DNA of 36,882 nucleotides from Leptolyngbya cf. ectocarpi LEGE 11479 (GTDB lineage Bacteria; Cyanobacteriota; Cyanobacteriia; Phormidesmidales; Phormidesmidaceae), in NCBI RefSeq assembly GCF_015207065.1, contig NZ_JADEXP010000019.1, forward strand, positions 1 to 36,882. Direction: 5' to 3'. A program made the translations under genes and the position numbers. Within the stretch, counting starts at the first letter, position 1, and every line of letters begins with the position of its first letter. Under the pieces are notes generated by a model. That model worked only from the letters and a program-made list of their open reading frames with translations. It ran no database searches and was not told where the DNA came from. Shown one piece after another: positions 29,018-36,669 of the stretch.

Positions 29018-29959
29018 CTAACTATCTGCCGAAGCCTTAAGATTCTCTTCGGACAGGGCCGCATCTCGTATGGACAAAACCGTAAAACAAACAAGGGTAC
29101 CTAACAGAGCCGCACCAATAGCCTGGTGACAAACAGTAAGGGGCTCTACCTGCAGGTGCAGACGGAAGGTGGCATAGCCCAGGATTAGCTGGAGAATGAG
29201 TAGACCAAAAGCGATGTTAGCTTGCGATCGCAACACGCCATCTAAAGCTGGCGTCCGCCAGACCCATACAGCCAACAAGATCACCGCCAGGCTAGCAGGC
29301 ACGATCCCCAGCAGGTGAGCATTAACCACGCCACACAGCTCTGCTAAACCAAAGCACTGATGAGCCGCCCAGCGTGAACCCACCAGACCACCCAGTAAAC
29401 TTTGGCCATATACCAAAACCACGGCGAGACCGCCGAACCAGGATAGTTTGCCAGCGGTACCTGTTGCTCGATAGGGCAGCAGCCCCATACCCATAGCTAG
29501 CAGAGTGCAAAACACCAGTAGGGCCGTACCTAGATGGGCAGTAACAATATCAAACCGCAACAGTTGCGTTACCGTAAGACCACCGAGAACACCCTGAAAA
29601 ACGACTAAAAAGAGAACCAAGCCAGCAGTCCAGGGCACCCAAGCCGCTAGAGAGCGACGCCACCGAATAGCCAGCGCGACTAAACCAATTGCCATCAGAC
29701 CAATCAATGAAGCATCCAGGCGATGAAACCATTCTAAAAAGACCTGGAGATTCATCTGCTGGCTGGGCACAAGCTGACCGTAGCACAAGGGCCAATCCGG
29801 ACAGGCCAATCCGGCATTCATTACGCGAGTGGCACTGCCAATGGCCATCAGCATTAACGTAGCCACGGCCATTTTCCACACCCAGCGTCGCAGATAGGTA
29901 ACAGGGTCAAACCTAGAATCACCGCTCGTCTGAAGCGTGAATAACGAAGAATGGGCCAT
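29018..29959 (-). CDS. ctaA: Haem A synthase
   Basis: The 313-residue membrane protein of the CtaA/COX15 family oxidises haem O to haem A. It has about eight hydrophobic helices in two similar halves. Motifs: Cys53 and Cys59 in [12 protein letters not shown], the haem-ligand region EWFHRLDAS (Glu76, His79), a matching His in VTAHLG, and a second-half Cys pair ([11 protein letters not shown]) plus CHQAIGA. It is the first gene of the minus-strand unit and diverges from ctaC, so supply of haem A and synthesis of the oxidase share one intergenic control region. Confidence 0.95.
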   Translation of the reverse strand: MAHSSLFTLQTSGDSRFDPVTYLRRWVWKMAVATLMLMAIGSATRVMNAGLACPDWPLCYGQLVPSQQMNLQVFLEWFHRLDASLIGLMAIGLVALAIRWRRSLAAWVPWTAGLVLFLVVFQGVLGGLTVTQLLRFDIVTAHLGTALLVFCTLLAMGMGLLPYRATGTAGKLSWFGGLAVVLVYGQSLLGGLVGSRWAAHQCFGLAELCGVVNAHLLGIVPASLAVILLAVWVWRTPALDGVLRSQANIAFGLLILQLILGYATFRLHLQVEPLTVCHQAIGAALLGTLVCFTVLSIRDAALSEENLKASADS

Positions 29960-30490
29960 AAACCTAAAAACTCTCTTAAGAAGCCGATAACAGAAAAATC
30001 ATCTGCACCATTACAGGGTAGAAAATTTTTTTGCCTTCGATGAAATACATTTAGGTTTTCTTCTCGTTTGGCAAGATTTGTAAGATTCCCTTAATTATGT
30101 CAGCCGCTGACTCTGCCAAAAGAACCTGAAGAAAATCCTTAAATAGCTCAAATGAACGCTGTGGGACCTGTCATTTGTAAGGAGATGGCGCTACCTTGGG
30201 TTTGGGTTAAGGAGGGCCTGTATGACCTCCTGATTGCCCCGCTGCGCAAGCTTATTCGCATCCCCTATGGACAAGCTCCATAGCGTTACGTTCAGTTACA
30301 GGTTTATGAATTGATACAGCTGACTGCCCCAATCCAACAACGCGTCAGGAATACCCTATCTTAGGTAGTTGTGAAAAGCTCATTTTCTTTTGTTTGTAGA
30401 ATAAACGTCAAATTCTTTATTTATCCAGCCAATTCTTAACCAATTTCTGTTTTTATACAGCAGACCACTCCACAGGAGAATGTTCGAGTC
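29960..30490. promoter_or_regulatory. Divergent ctaA / ctaC control region
   Basis: These 531 bases separate the divergent haem A and oxidase operons and should hold both promoters. There is a TAGAAT -10-like hexamer at 30397-30402 on the plus strand, about 80 bases before the AGGAG ribosome site of ctaC. Other elements are a 7-base hairpin (CTATGGA 30265-30271 / TCCATAG 30277-30283) and a weaker one (AGGAGG 30210-30215 / CCTCCT 30226-30231). A 43-codon open frame lies at 30152-30283. No known operator was recognised. Confidence 0.55.
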
Positions 30491-31483
30491 GTGAACGGTA
30501 TTCCTACTTCTATTATCACCATGCTGATCGGCATTGTCGTCACGCTGATCAGTCTTTGGTATGGCCAAAACCACGGTTTAATGCCCATCCAGGCATCCAC
30601 CGAGGCGGCTGAGGTCGATCAGTTATTTAATCTGATGATGACCATTGGCACCGGGTTGTTTCTGATTGTTGAAGGCACTCTAGTCATTGCCCTGATCCGG
30701 TTTCGTCGGAAAGAAGGAGATGAAACTGACGGTCCCCACATTGAGGGTAATATTCCCCTGGAGATTGTGTGGACGGCGATCCCAGCCATTATTGTATTAG
30801 GTCTCTCGGTATACAGCTTCGAAATTTATACCGAGATGGGCGGTCTCAATTTGATGGAACACCATTCATCCAAGGAAGTCCAGCTGGCCTATGCATCACC
30901 CGAAAAGGGGACCTCTAGCTATCCTATGTTGGCAGCATCTGGTTTAGGCGAGCCTCCAACGTTTGAAGAATCAACTGACGATATCCTCAATATCGATGTG
31001 TTGGGGCTGCAGTTTGCCTTTGTGATGACGTATCCTGCCACCGGTATCGTAGACGGAACGGTGCATGTTCCCGTTGATCAGTTTGTTAAGTTGAACCTCA
31101 AGGCTCAAGATGTCATCCATGCATTTTGGCTACCCGAATTTCGCATCAAGCAGGACATGATTCCGGGTAAGGAAACAACCTTGATCTTTAAGGCGACCCG
31201 CGAAGGGACCTATCCTGTCGTGTGTGCTGAGCTGTGTGGCTCTTACCACGGCGGCATGCGTACCCAGCTAATTGTGCATTCTCCCGAAGAGTATGACGAA
31301 TGGGAACAGAGTCGGATTGCCCAGGGGCCAACGGATCTCTCAACAGCAATTGCGGCAACTAGTCAGAAACCGGACGAAACGGATGCTGACTATCTAGCTC
31401 ATTTTCAAGAGCCGACACATCTGGATATGACTCATCTGGAGCATTTGCATGATTCCCACATGGATATGGCTTTAGTGCCTTAA
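30491..31483 (+). CDS. ctaC: Cytochrome c oxidase subunit II
   Basis: The 330-residue subunit starts at GTG 30491 with AGGAG about a dozen bases upstream; the nearby ATG at 30480 hits a stop at once. It has two membrane helices (about 8-25 and 48-70, with a further hydrophobic stretch 92-112) and a cupredoxin domain carrying the CuA site: His210, Cys245, Glu247, Cys249, His253 and Met256 (CAELCGSYHGGM). CuA accepts electrons from cytochrome c6 or plastocyanin. The last 27 residues are unusually rich in His and Met (His304, 310, 315, 318, 320, 323; Met313, 324, 326). It is followed by ctaD and ctaE. Confidence 0.96.
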   Translation: MNGIPTSIITMLIGIVVTLISLWYGQNHGLMPIQASTEAAEVDQLFNLMMTIGTGLFLIVEGTLVIALIRFRRKEGDETDGPHIEGNIPLEIVWTAIPAIIVLGLSVYSFEIYTEMGGLNLMEHHSSKEVQLAYASPEKGTSSYPMLAASGLGEPPTFEESTDDILNIDVLGLQFAFVMTYPATGIVDGTVHVPVDQFVKLNLKAQDVIHAFWLPEFRIKQDMIPGKETTLIFKATREGTYPVVCAELCGSYHGGMRTQLIVHSPEEYDEWEQSRIAQGPTDLSTAIAATSQKPDETDADYLAHFQEPTHLDMTHLEHLHDSHMDMALVP

Positions 31484-31550
31484 GCAACACCGACAGCTCT
31501 CTTTGAACTAGCTCTATTTTTTCCTTCTTCTCCTTTTCCTGACAACTCAT

Positions 31551-33239
31551 ATGGCACAAGCAGAGGCTATCAAAACACCTGATCCCTCACCCTCTCCTCA
31601 ACAACTGGGCAATGAGCGTAAGTGGACTCACTTTTTCACCTTTAGTACAGATCATAAGGTGATCGGTATCCAGTACCTGGTTACATCGTTTGTGTTCTAT
31701 CTGATTGGTGGAGCACTGGCGACGGTAATTCGGACAGAGCTGGCGACGCCTGCCCCTGACTTTATTACCCCTGAAACCTATAACGGTGTGCTGACGCTCC
31801 ACGGCACCATCATGTTGTTTTTGTGGATTGTGCCGGCGGGGGCAGGACTGGCAAACTATCTGATCCCACTGATGATTGGGGCCAAGGATATGGCCTTTCC
31901 TCGGATTAATGCGATCGCATTTTGGCTAATCCCACCATCCGGGATCATGCTGGTGGCCAGCTTCTTTTTTGAACCGCCCCAGGCAGGCTGGACCTCCTAC
32001 CCCCCCCTGAGCATTTCCAATGGCATGCTAGGCCAGGGCATTTGGATCATGAGCATTCTGATCGGTGGAACCGCATCGATTTTGGGAGCGCTCAACTTTT
32101 TGGTCACCATCTTAAAAATGCGGGTGCCCAGTATGCCACTCCTGAAAATGCCGCTGTTCTGCTGGGCGATGATCGCCACCTCGCTGCTAATTTTAATCAG
32201 TACGCCAGTGTTAGCCGGAGCGCTAATTTTACTGATGTTTGACCTGGTAGCGGGCACCGCCTTCTTTAACCCCACGGGCGGTGGTGATCCCGTCGTGTAT
32301 CAGCACATGTTCTGGTTCTACTCCCACCCAGCGGTGTATATTTTCGTGCTGCCGCTGTTTGGGGCCATTTCCGATGTCCTGCCGGTACACGCCCGTAAGC
32401 CCATCTTTGGCTATCGTGCCATCGCTTACTCCAGTTTGGTGATTAGCTTCTTAGGACTAATCGTGTGGGCACACCACATGTTTACCAGCGGCACCCCCCC
32501 CTGGTTGCGCATGTTCTTTATGATCACCACCATGGCCATTGCCGTACCCACCGGCATTAAGGTCTTTGGTTGGACGGCTACCCTGTGGCGCGGCAAGATT
32601 GCCTACACCAGCGCTATGCTGTTTGCCATTGGCTTTATCGCCATCTTTGTGATTGGCGGCATCAGCGGTGTGATGCTGGCGGCGGTGCCTTTTGACATCC
32701 ACGTACATGACACCTACTTTGTCGTCGCTCACTTTCACTACGTGCTGTTTGGGGCATCCATCTTTGGCATCTACATGGCCCTGTATCACTGGTTCCCCAA
32801 AATGACCGGGCGGATGCTGAATGAATTTTGGGGCAGGGTGCACTTTGTGCTTACCTTTGTCGGCATGAACCTGACATTTATGCCCATGCACCAGCTGGGT
32901 CTCCAGGGGATGAATCGACGCATTGCTCTCTATGATCCCCAGTTTACGGACCTGAATGTGGTGGCCACCATTGGAGCCTATCTGATGGCCGTGTCTACGG
33001 TGCCGTTTATCATCAACGCCATCTGGAGCTGGCACTGGGGAGAAAAAGCACCCACCAATCCCTGGCGGGCACTCACTCTGGAGTGGCAAACGCTGTCACC
33101 GCCGGCCCATGAGAACTTTGAGGGTGTTCCGGTGATTAAGACGGGTCCCTATGATTATGGTCTTGGCTACATCCCAGTTAAAGACGACCCTGAAATTTAC
33201 GAAGAAGCTATTGCGGCAGCCGCTGCCCACGCTCACTAG
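31551..33239 (+). CDS. ctaD: Cytochrome c oxidase subunit I
   Basis: The 562-residue catalytic subunit reduces O2 to water and pumps protons. It has twelve membrane helices. Ligands: His84 and His396 (haem a), His394 (haem a3), His259 with Tyr263, His308 and His309 (CuB). The helix VI motif is FYSHPAVY: Ala261 replaces the Glu of the E-type oxidases and Tyr-Ser precedes the His, which is the A2 pattern. A HIP1 octamer lies at 31911-31918. The C-terminus is Ala/His-rich (AAAAAHAH). It follows ctaC by 67 bases with no clear ribosome site. Confidence 0.97.
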   Translation: MAQAEAIKTPDPSPSPQQLGNERKWTHFFTFSTDHKVIGIQYLVTSFVFYLIGGALATVIRTELATPAPDFITPETYNGVLTLHGTIMLFLWIVPAGAGLANYLIPLMIGAKDMAFPRINAIAFWLIPPSGIMLVASFFFEPPQAGWTSYPPLSISNGMLGQGIWIMSILIGGTASILGALNFLVTILKMRVPSMPLLKMPLFCWAMIATSLLILISTPVLAGALILLMFDLVAGTAFFNPTGGGDPVVYQHMFWFYSHPAVYIFVLPLFGAISDVLPVHARKPIFGYRAIAYSSLVISFLGLIVWAHHMFTSGTPPWLRMFFMITTMAIAVPTGIKVFGWTATLWRGKIAYTSAMLFAIGFIAIFVIGGISGVMLAAVPFDIHVHDTYFVVAHFHYVLFGASIFGIYMALYHWFPKMTGRMLNEFWGRVHFVLTFVGMNLTFMPMHQLGLQGMNRRIALYDPQFTDLNVVATIGAYLMAVSTVPFIINAIWSWHWGEKAPTNPWRALTLEWQTLSPPAHENFEGVPVIKTGPYDYGLGYIPVKDDPEIYEEAIAAAAAHAH

Positions 33240-33249
33240 AGTTTTCAAC

Positions 33250-33272
33250 GGTTCCCCTTGCTAAGGGGAACC
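33250..33272 (+). promoter_or_regulatory. Hairpin between ctaD and ctaE
   Basis: GGTTCCCCTT and AAGGGGAACC form a 10-base perfect stem around a GCT loop, eleven bases after the ctaD stop. No T-run follows, so it is more likely an mRNA stability or processing element, or a partial terminator lowering ctaE, than a full terminator. Confidence 0.55.
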
Positions 33273-33300
33273 ATAAGTCTCTATCTCTTAATCTTCTCCT

Positions 33301-33915
33301 ATGCAAAGCTCAGCTATTAACCAAGCCGATACCATTGCTGTTTCCCATGTCGAACAGGCCCATGAGGAACATCCAGACTTGCGCATGTTTGGCGTTTTGG
33401 TTTTCCTATGTGCCGAGAGTATGATCTTTCTCGGTCTCTTTATTGCCTACCTCAGCTTTAGACTGATGGCTCCCGCCTGGCCACCGGAGGGGACAGAAGG
33501 ATTAGAGCTATTGTTGCCGGGCATCAACACCATTATCTTGATCTCCAGTAGTTTTGTGATTCACAATGCCGATACGGCAATTAAGCAAGACGACGTTGGC
33601 AAGATGCGGATGTGGTTTGGCATCACTGCAGCCATGGGCGCTATTTTTCTCGGTGGACAGATCTATGAGTACACCCATCTCACCTTTGGACTGACTACTA
33701 ACATTTTTGCCAGTACGTTTTATGTACTGACTGGATTCCACGGTCTTCACGTGCTGTTTGGTTTACTGATGATGCTGGCAGTACTGTTTCGCTCTCGTAA
33801 GGGCGCTCACTACTCCCATGAAAACCATTTTGGCATTGAAGCCACTGAGCTTTATTGGCACTTTGTCGATGTGATTTGGATTATCCTGTTTGCGCTGTTA
33901 TACCTGTGGCGCTAA
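33301..33915 (+). CDS. ctaE: Cytochrome c oxidase subunit III
   Basis: The 204-residue membrane protein is of the short (five-helix) subunit III type. It begins with a His-containing polar tail (HVEQAHEEHPDLRMFG) and continues with ESMIFLGLFIAYLSFR. It contains the conserved GFHGLHVLFGL and the C-terminal ATELYWHFVDVIWIILF, typical of COX3. It completes the ctaCDE operon and stabilises subunit I. No separate promoter was seen. Confidence 0.95.
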   Translation: MQSSAINQADTIAVSHVEQAHEEHPDLRMFGVLVFLCAESMIFLGLFIAYLSFRLMAPAWPPEGTEGLELLLPGINTIILISSSFVIHNADTAIKQDDVGKMRMWFGITAAMGAIFLGGQIYEYTHLTFGLTTNIFASTFYVLTGFHGLHVLFGLLMMLAVLFRSRKGAHYSHENHFGIEATELYWHFVDVIWIILFALLYLWR

Positions 33916-33922
33916 GGTGGCG

Positions 33923-34621
33923 CTAGGTGGCTTGAACACCGATGCGACGAGCGATCATGGTTGCTAAAACACCGGCTAAGAGACCCCAAAATGCGGAACC
34001 AATGCCCAACAGGGTTAGGCCGGACGCGGTAACAAGAAACGTGATTAGGGCAGGCTCTCGTTCTTTTTCCTGGGTGAGAGCGGTGACTAAGCCTTTACCA
34101 ATGGTGCTGAGCAGGGCCAAACCTGCGATCGCACTTACCAATTCCCCAGGCAGTGCCGAAAACAGACCCACTACCGTTGCTCCAAATAGCCCTACCACGA
34201 TATAAAAAACTCCGGACATGACCGCAGCCACATAGCGTCTATCTGGATCCTCTGCCTGGGCTGCTTGAAACACGATCACTCCAGCGCCAGTGAAGCCCAC
34301 TAGCACGGAGACAAATCCTGCGATCTCAGCTGAAATCGAAAAATCTTTTGAGAAATCCTTTAGATAAACCATAGCTGTCCCTAGATACTGGTGGAGCGCA
34401 CAGCCCACCTGCTGACGAAAACAGCGAATCAAATAGTAGGGACTCAGATCCACCAGCTGATCCAGGGAAACATTTTGGGTGTAGTGGGTTTCCAGGTAGG
34501 TTCGCACTTGGGCAACGGCCTTTGATTCTGGTTTGGCAGGTTGTTGCAGTCTAGCTTCAAACAGTTCTATACCTGGCAGACTGGTTTTCCAGAGGCGGGC
34601 TGAGTCAGGTGATTGAGTCAT
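33923..34621 (-). pseudogene. Collapsed AraC regulator-BenE transporter chimera
   Basis: The open frame from ATG 34621 gives 232 residues that join pieces of two genes. Residues about 14-24 (SLPGIELFEA) resemble the start of an AraC-family ligand domain. About 34-81 is an AraC HTH (VSLDQL-VDLSPYYLIRCFRQ), but a few residues are missing inside the helix-turn-helix. About 88-122 matches the N-terminus of a BenE benzoate/H+ symporter (FSISAEIAGFVSVLVGF...VFQAAQ). About 123-232 matches the BenE C-terminus (SGVFYIVVGLFGA; FLVTASGLTLLGIGSAFWGL). Some 240 transporter residues and most of the AraC domain are absent, yet the frame is unbroken. Full BenE is about 390 residues. It is almost surely non-functional in the original roles. 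A HIP1 octamer lies at 34125-34132. Confidence 0.8.
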
Positions 34622-34709
34622 TATCTTCAATCACGTCTACTAGCTCTTCCATAGAGACGTCTAATACCTGAGCAATGCGCATAACAGCTGCGATATCTGC
34701 TGTGGCCAT
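34605..34709 (-). pseudogene. Short HTH-regulator-like fragment
   Basis: From ATG 34709 this 34-codon frame reads MATADIAAVMRIAQVLDVSM then EELVDVIEDNDSIT. The part IAQVLDVSMEELVD resembles the last helix of XRE-type regulators. No first helices of the HTH are present; upstream is a repeat hairpin and a stop. It overlaps the start of the AraC-BenE remnant by 17 bases in another frame. Probably a leftover of a lost regulator; it could be a spurious frame. Confidence 0.4.
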
Positions 34710-34720
34710 ACCAAATGACT

Positions 34721-34757
34721 GTGGGGTGGGTTGATGGTAGCGGTCAACCTACCCCAC
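34721..34757. repeat. Inverted repeat of dispersed type
   Basis: GTGGGGTGGGTTGA (34721-34734) pairs with TCAACCTACCCCAC (34744-34757) with one mismatch that would be a G-U pair in RNA; the loop is nine bases. TTTTA follows on the plus strand. Such GTGGGTTGA palindromes are frequent between cyanobacterial genes. It could act as a terminator for plus-strand transcripts. Confidence 0.55.
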
Positions 34758-34860
34758 TTTTACACAAGAGCTACTGGCTAAGGAGCAAAACTGCAAACAC
34801 AGCCCTGCTCCGTATATGAATAGACCTCTTGCATAGTAGTTTCCTATGAGCTTGGGCCTA

Positions 34861-35097
34861 TTATCGTGGGAAAAGATGACGTCTGGGTGGAATACCTGGA
34901 TTAAAGATGCCTGCAACATCCTCATCCGATAATTGGTCTAGTTGAGTTTCTAAGTTTTCGACCGTAAACTCATAGCCTCCAGCAGCAGCCAGCTTAATAA
35001 ACGCCTCTGGGTCACTCAGGGCTTTGCGACGTTCCTTTCTGGCATGAGCTTGTTCGATTTCATGAAACCTGTGAGCTGCATTTTGACTCTCTAACAT
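34861..35097 (-). CDS. Nif11-like leader-peptide family protein
   Basis: Start at ATG 35097 (78 residues) has GGAG eight bases upstream; an in-frame ATG at 35145 lacks such support. The central part fits the Nif11 domain: LSDPEAFIKLAAAGGYEFTV then ENLETQLDQLSDEDVAGIFN. In RiPP precursors the domain is a leader ending in a Gly-Gly-type cleavage site and followed by a Cys/Ser/Thr-rich core. Here the tail is short, NPGIPPRRHLFPR, with no Cys, Ser or Thr, so this belongs to the core-less branch or has lost its core. No lanthionine synthetase, transporter-peptidase or other maturation gene is in the window. Function is unknown. Confidence 0.8.
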   Translation of the reverse strand: MLESQNAAHRFHEIEQAHARKERRKALSDPEAFIKLAAAGGYEFTVENLETQLDQLSDEDVAGIFNPGIPPRRHLFPR

Positions 35098-35176
35098 GAT
35101 GACTTCTCCATGAGACGGGATAACTGGGGACGAAAGTGAGAACATCTCAGCCCCGTATATCTAGTATTTTGCTCAG

Positions 35177-35217
35177 CGCTAGATAGTGACAAGAGACTTG
35201 AAACACTATATCTAGCG
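35177..35217. promoter_or_regulatory. Inverted repeat upstream of the Nif11-like gene
   Basis: CGCTAGATA (35177-35185) and TATCTAGCG (35209-35217) are perfect 9-base arms, with AGTG/CACT just inside. It lies about 80 bases upstream of the Nif11-like start, a suitable position for an operator or a hairpin in a divergent transcript. Confidence 0.45.
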
Positions 35218-35540
35218 TGGCTGAAAATCCCACCTGACTAGGGATGAAAGCCTAATGGCAGCGATAGATTCTTGGAGTCTTTAGCCAAGTAGATATCAGC
35301 ACAGTAGTAACGGTTACACCTTTCTATTATCAGGCCAAATCTATCTCTTTGTGATGCTGCCTTCAAAACACTTCGCATTCGCATATGTCATCGCCCAAGC
35401 GAGAATAAACGCTAGTCAGAATATGGGATAGGAAATAATAATAGGGTGGTTAGAAACAATGAAGCAAAGCCGTAGTTTATATCAACAGTTCAATGTCTTA
35501 GTCATGATTAGTAACGATATATCTTTGACAACTACTGACC

Positions 35541-35568
35541 AGTTTTACCAAGGATCCCTGGTAAAACT
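35541..35568. terminator. Hairpin downstream of the orphan membrane protein gene
   Basis: AGTTTTACCA (35541-35550) and TGGTAAAACT (35559-35568) flank a loop containing the palindrome GGATCC. It lies about 100 bases past the stop of the minus-strand gene at 35665-36255. The arms are AT-rich at the base, but no separate T-run follows, so the terminator role is tentative. Confidence 0.4.
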
Positions 35569-35664
35569 CGCTCATGCATGGACAATTCTGACAGAAATTT
35601 AGCTTTAACTAAACTTGAGTGTTAACTACCATAAGAATGGTGCGTTTCTATCATTTCTCATGTT

Positions 35665-36255
35665 TCAGTAATGTTCCCACTGAAACACAGCTAAACAGAA
35701 CAAACTGCCAGACATCACTAGACCAGTCAGTAAAAACGGCCAGTTTGGCAGCACTATCAAAATTGGAATTGCACAGATATGCACAATTCCAATGAGTATG
35801 AGCGCTTGTGCCTGCATACCAATGCCCGTGGCAAAATAGCCAAACGCACTGATTCCTAGCCATATCGAACAGAGGTTTCTTAAGAGGAAGCCCCATGCTG
35901 ACAAAATGCCATAGCCGGTCGAGACTAGTCCGGCCATCACTAAAAGTGACCAGCCGTAGAGGATCCAACGTTGGTTTCTGGTGGTTACCCAAAACCAGGC
36001 TAATCTGCCAACTAGTAAGATGGCTGCACAGGACAGCGCTGACCAGACGATAGCTTGAATGCGCCAGTCTAGATAACAGAACTGAGCAACCAGAAAGATA
36101 GCTGCGGTAACGACGCCCCAAACAATTAAAGCCTGATCCAGACGTGTGAAATAGGTGGAAACGAAAACGTTATCTTGACTGCCTAACCTAACTCGCAGAA
36201 CTCCATGCAGATCCACAGGATCCACCAAATCCTGTTTGAGCCGAAAAACAGACAT
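35665..36255 (-). CDS. Conserved-looking integral membrane protein, unknown function
   Basis: The 196-residue product has a 40-residue soluble N-terminal part (MSVFRLKQDLVDPVDLHGVL...) and then about five or six hydrophobic helices: 40-60, 65-85, 95-118, 125-145, 150-170, 173-192. Charged residues are few and confined to loops. The N-terminal part is regular and polar, which argues for a real protein. An overlapping frame on the same strand also reads as open but has mixed composition. No family motif was recognised and no functional neighbour is obvious. The ribosome site is weak. Confidence 0.7.
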   Translation of the reverse strand: MSVFRLKQDLVDPVDLHGVLRVRLGSQDNVFVSTYFTRLDQALIVWGVVTAAIFLVAQFCYLDWRIQAIVWSALSCAAILLVGRLAWFWVTTRNQRWILYGWSLLVMAGLVSTGYGILSAWGFLLRNLCSIWLGISAFGYFATGIGMQAQALILIGIVHICAIPILIVLPNWPFLLTGLVMSGSLFCLAVFQWEHY

Positions 36256-36501
36256 TGTGTGTAGGATAGGGGCTTAAGACGTTACATAACCTGGTGGCTT
36301 TAGTCTAACACTCACTGGTCTCTTCATACTGACATAGGGCTTGCTGAAAAAATAGCCAGATAAAGCATGATAAGGGTTGCAGGCTGTTACGACCTGGTTA
36401 AATGCAGAGGAAACTGGCTAAACTGCTCGAAACCCTGGCACTTAACTAGGGACTTGCTTTCACTAGCCGCCCTGGCTGGCAACTTACTTTTAGCGGATTG
36501 C

Positions 36502-36627
36502 TTAGCTGTTTTCTTCTACAATCGCTTCTTTGAGCTCAGCCTTGCTCATGGAGCTGCGACCCTCAATGTTCAGGTCCTGGGCTTGGTCGGATAGAGCCTG
36601 CCTGGTGGCATCGTCATTATCGCTCAC
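36502..36627 (-). CDS. Small Rho-N/SAP-like protein (41 residues)
   Basis: From GTG 36627 the frame gives 41 residues: an acidic start (M/VSDNDDATRQALSDQAQD) then LNIEGRSSMSKAELKEAIVE and a short end. The pattern of two short helices around L-x-IEGRSSMSKAELKEAI is that of the Rho-factor N-terminal or SAP nucleic-acid-binding fold. No good ribosome site is seen, and the GTG is the only suitable start after the upstream stop. It could be a complete microprotein or the tail of a decayed gene. It sits beside the IS end. Confidence 0.55.
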   Translation of the reverse strand: MSDNDDATRQALSDQAQDLNIEGRSSMSKAELKEAIVEENS

Positions 36628-36669
36628 AAGGTAGGTTTACCAAATCTAAGAGGGATTGGGAGAACGCAG

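Larger units (their letters stand above)
35098..35664. other. Intergenic region with inverted repeats, no firm gene
   Basis: These 567 bases hold the control region of the Nif11-like gene and, further right, the downstream end of the membrane protein gene. Two inverted repeats stand out (35177-35217 and 35541-35568). A 47-codon plus-strand frame at 35459-35602 lacks a ribosome site and a recognisable motif. A CRISPR-repeat-like stretch near 35224-35250 occurs once only. Confidence 0.5.

Noticed and set aside
28936-29094. Longer N-terminus for CtaB reaching to 29094
   Set aside because: It would overlap ctaA, is basic and Cys-rich without family similarity, and the usual CtaB start fits ATG 28935.
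32457-33089. 210-codon minus-strand frame inside ctaD
   Set aside because: It is the antisense shadow of the subunit I gene: His/Gly-rich, no domain, and ctaD is unmistakable.
35224-35250. CRISPR-repeat-like stretch (AATCCCACC...AGGGATGAAAG)
   Set aside because: Only one copy, no spacers and no cas genes nearby.
35459-35602. 47-codon plus-strand frame containing the 35541 hairpin
   Set aside because: No ribosome site, no recognisable motif, and it contains a probable terminator hairpin.
35651-36121. 156-codon minus-strand frame overlapping the orphan membrane protein
   Set aside because: Different frame of the same DNA; Trp/His/Cys-rich and irregular, while the 196-residue frame has regular membrane helices and a polar N-terminus.
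36367-36594. 75-codon plus-strand frame near the right end
   Set aside because: Odd composition, no ribosome site, and it runs antisense over the better-supported Rho-N-like frame at 36502-36627.
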